DNA from: Gracilaria gracilis
Taxonomy: Eukaryota > Rhodophyta > Florideophyceae > Gracilariales > Gracilariaceae
Length of the DNA stretch: 64,000 bases
Assembly: GCA_030374805.1 (NCBI GenBank)
Contig: JARGSG010000113.1
Coordinates: forward strand, 124,001-188,000
Direction: 5' to 3'
A program made the translations under genes and the position numbers. The notes beneath the pieces were generated by a model that was not told where the DNA came from, did no database searches, and saw only the letters and a list, made by a program, of their open reading frames with translations. Shown one piece after another: positions 62,556 through 64,000 of this stretch. Position 1 is the stretch's first letter, and every line of letters begins with the position of its first letter.

Positions 62556-63792
62556 CTAGCGAACATTCAAGATCTGCACTCGGGGGTTGACCACGGGTAA
62601 ACGTGTGAGCATAAGTTTGTCTTGTCCTTTGAAAAAGACGCGGTAGCTTCGGCTGGTTATTGTGGCAATAGTTGAAATTACGGTTCGCTGTGTTCGATAA
62701 TCGGTACGGAATGAGGCTTCAGGAGGTCGGGGAAAAGCGCAAGGTAGCGACATGGATGCATTGGTGAAATCGTTCGGACCAAAGTGATTCGCATCGGAAA
62801 TGAGAGCGTCAACCAGGTTCCCGTTTGATTGGAGAATGGACGCAGTGTTGTTGACATAAAACTGAGTAGTCATAACCGACACAAACACGTCGGGCGGAAT
62901 TGCGAATGTGATATCTGGGGACCGTGGTCTGTTGAGAAATAACAAAAACGGCCCCGTGCAAGTGTTAGTTGGTGACAGCCGTGGAGTGGATGATCCGTGA
63001 TTTAGAATATTTGAAACATGATGAACATGAAGTGGGGATAAAAAAGAGTTTGGGCGTTGACGTACATTCCTTCAAATAGCGCCAGACCGACAATGCGCGC
63101 ATGAGTCGGAAGAGGAGCAGGTTGTTCACATGCAAGTGCTGACTGAGGCACTTCGAAAGCACTCATGGGATCACACTTCTTGGATAAAAGAAAGAGAGCC
63201 GAAAGTCCGCCGAAACTGTGACCAAATATGACGGTACGGTCAACGAGAATTTTGCGGAGCAACCAGTGCGAATGGGAACTCCGAGACACGTAGGAGAGGA
63301 AGCTGGGTAATGGGCAGGTATGAGGGAATCAGTTATTGGTGTGAGACTCCGCAACTGAGGAACAGGGGATCGAGAGACTTACGTTGAAACGAGGGCTGCG
63401 GATGAAAATTGGCCATTCGCTGGACATGGTGGTTTCAAACTTGAGGTGAAGCTGAGATGAGCCCTGAGAATTGCGGATCTGGAAGAAAAGGGTTGCTCAC
63501 GTTGGTCGTATTGAGGGACTGCCACGACAAACCCTCGGTAGGCAAAGGCAGATGACAGATCTTGATAGTCGGAGGCCTGAAGGAGTGCACCGGGAAGGAT
63601 GATGACCAGGGGGCTTTTCCGAACAGGCCGGCGAGCATACAGAGTAAATGGTACTGTGGTTGTTCGCATGTTGTTGTCTGTCAAGTCCCAGAGCTGGTGT
63701 GGAACTTGGAGGGTGGTTGTTATGATTCGGGTACCACATGTGAATGTCGTGAGAGAAAGAATGATAACAAAGAAGGCGATTTTGACAGACAT
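62556..63792 (-). CDS. Chlorophyllase-like secreted alpha/beta hydrolase, two introns
   Basis: On the minus strand three exons are inferred: 63792-63383, 63302-63066 and 62928-62556. Intron 1 (80 bp) opens GTAAGT and ends CCCAG; intron 2 (137 bp) opens GTACGT and ends CTCAACAG, with a CTAAC branch-point candidate 40 bases before its end. The phases agree and give 339 residues. A signal peptide (MSVKIAFFVIILSLTTFTCG) is followed by PLVIILPGALLQASDYQDLS and the nucleophile elbow GHSFGG (Ser166), as in chlorophyllase-type lipases (GHSRGG in plants). His264 in DANHFGPNDF is the candidate catalytic His. Chlorophyll or another ester could be the substrate. A TATA sequence (minus strand, 63862-63868) lies about 70 bp upstream. 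Introns were derived by reading only. Confidence 0.72.
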
Positions 63793-64000
63793 GTTGATTC
63801 TAGTTGTGTTTTTTTGACCACCGGAGTTGGTGAACGGGAAGAATGAGCTTTAGAGTGGGGCTTATAAAGCAGCATAGTGTTAACTGTTTCAGTTTACTTG
63901 ACACGTTGTGAGACGTAAACCAAGGTCATCAGTTCCGGAGATCTGACTCGCCTGCTCACAAACGAGAGGCCAAGAGCAGTCGTATATGACAATTTATATT
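63793..64000. promoter_or_regulatory. Promoter side of the hydrolase gene
   Basis: A minus-strand TTTATAAG lies at 63861-63868. Nothing else is recognised up to the window end. Confidence 0.45.

Noticed and set aside
1-64000. tRNA genes and CRISPR arrays
   Set aside because: No sequence with both tRNA A- and B-box and acceptor pairing was found, and no regularly spaced palindromic repeats with unique spacers exist.

Overview
This is a eukaryotic nuclear window. It holds spliceosomal introns, TATA-box promoters, a TFIIIC subunit, NLR-type receptors and several retroelement families. Most host genes are single long open frames with short intergenic spaces; only one gene is clearly spliced. Together with a pyruvate kinase that starts with a plastid-transit-like leader, a 5S rRNA of the type I associate with red algae, and a heavy load of chromodomain Ty3/gypsy elements, this best fits a compact, intron-poor red alga (florideophyte-like). 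The species cannot be proved from the sequence.

Layout. 1-5358: 3' part of a Ty3/gypsy chromovirus. 5359-6200: start of a Ty1/copia element on the minus strand. 6365-6499: a 5S rRNA gene with an internal 19-bp duplication. 6.5-9.6 kb: gene-poor, with a 28-bp minisatellite and a foldback. 9658-13965 (minus): TIR-NB-ARC-WD40 receptor. 14914-26427: a nearly whole 11.5-kb copy of the same gypsy element, carrying a long antisense ORF between the chromodomain and the 3' LTR. 26428-27823: 3' end of a copia element. 27.83-33.48 kb: an abrupt GC-rich island with microsatellites, a Rieske protein divergent from a 28-residue metallothionein, and a SET-domain methyltransferase. 33.9-34.6 kb: a cluster of hairpins. 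34974-35456: small secreted protein. 35.5-39.2 kb: gene-poor with LINE scraps.

From 39 kb the window is gene-dense: an alpha-kinase-like gene (39198), an unknown small gene (41470), pyruvate kinase (42452), a TFIIIC TPR subunit (45040), an unknown nuclear protein (47955), a RecQ helicase (49278), a LINE tail (51.9-52.4 kb), a second alpha-kinase-like paralogue (53213), a second NB-ARC-WD40 receptor (55757) and a spliced chlorophyllase-like hydrolase (62556-63792).

Themes. Two NLR-like proteins share NB-ARC and WD40 cores but have different N-terminal modules; one carries almost identical WD units that suggest ongoing repeat exchange. Two alpha-kinase-like paralogues lack the key aspartates of the family. 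A metal-binding pair (metallothionein and Rieske) shares a 375-bp divergent promoter. An 11-bp palindrome, TACCGTTGGTA, recurs far more often than chance, several times next to TATA sequences.
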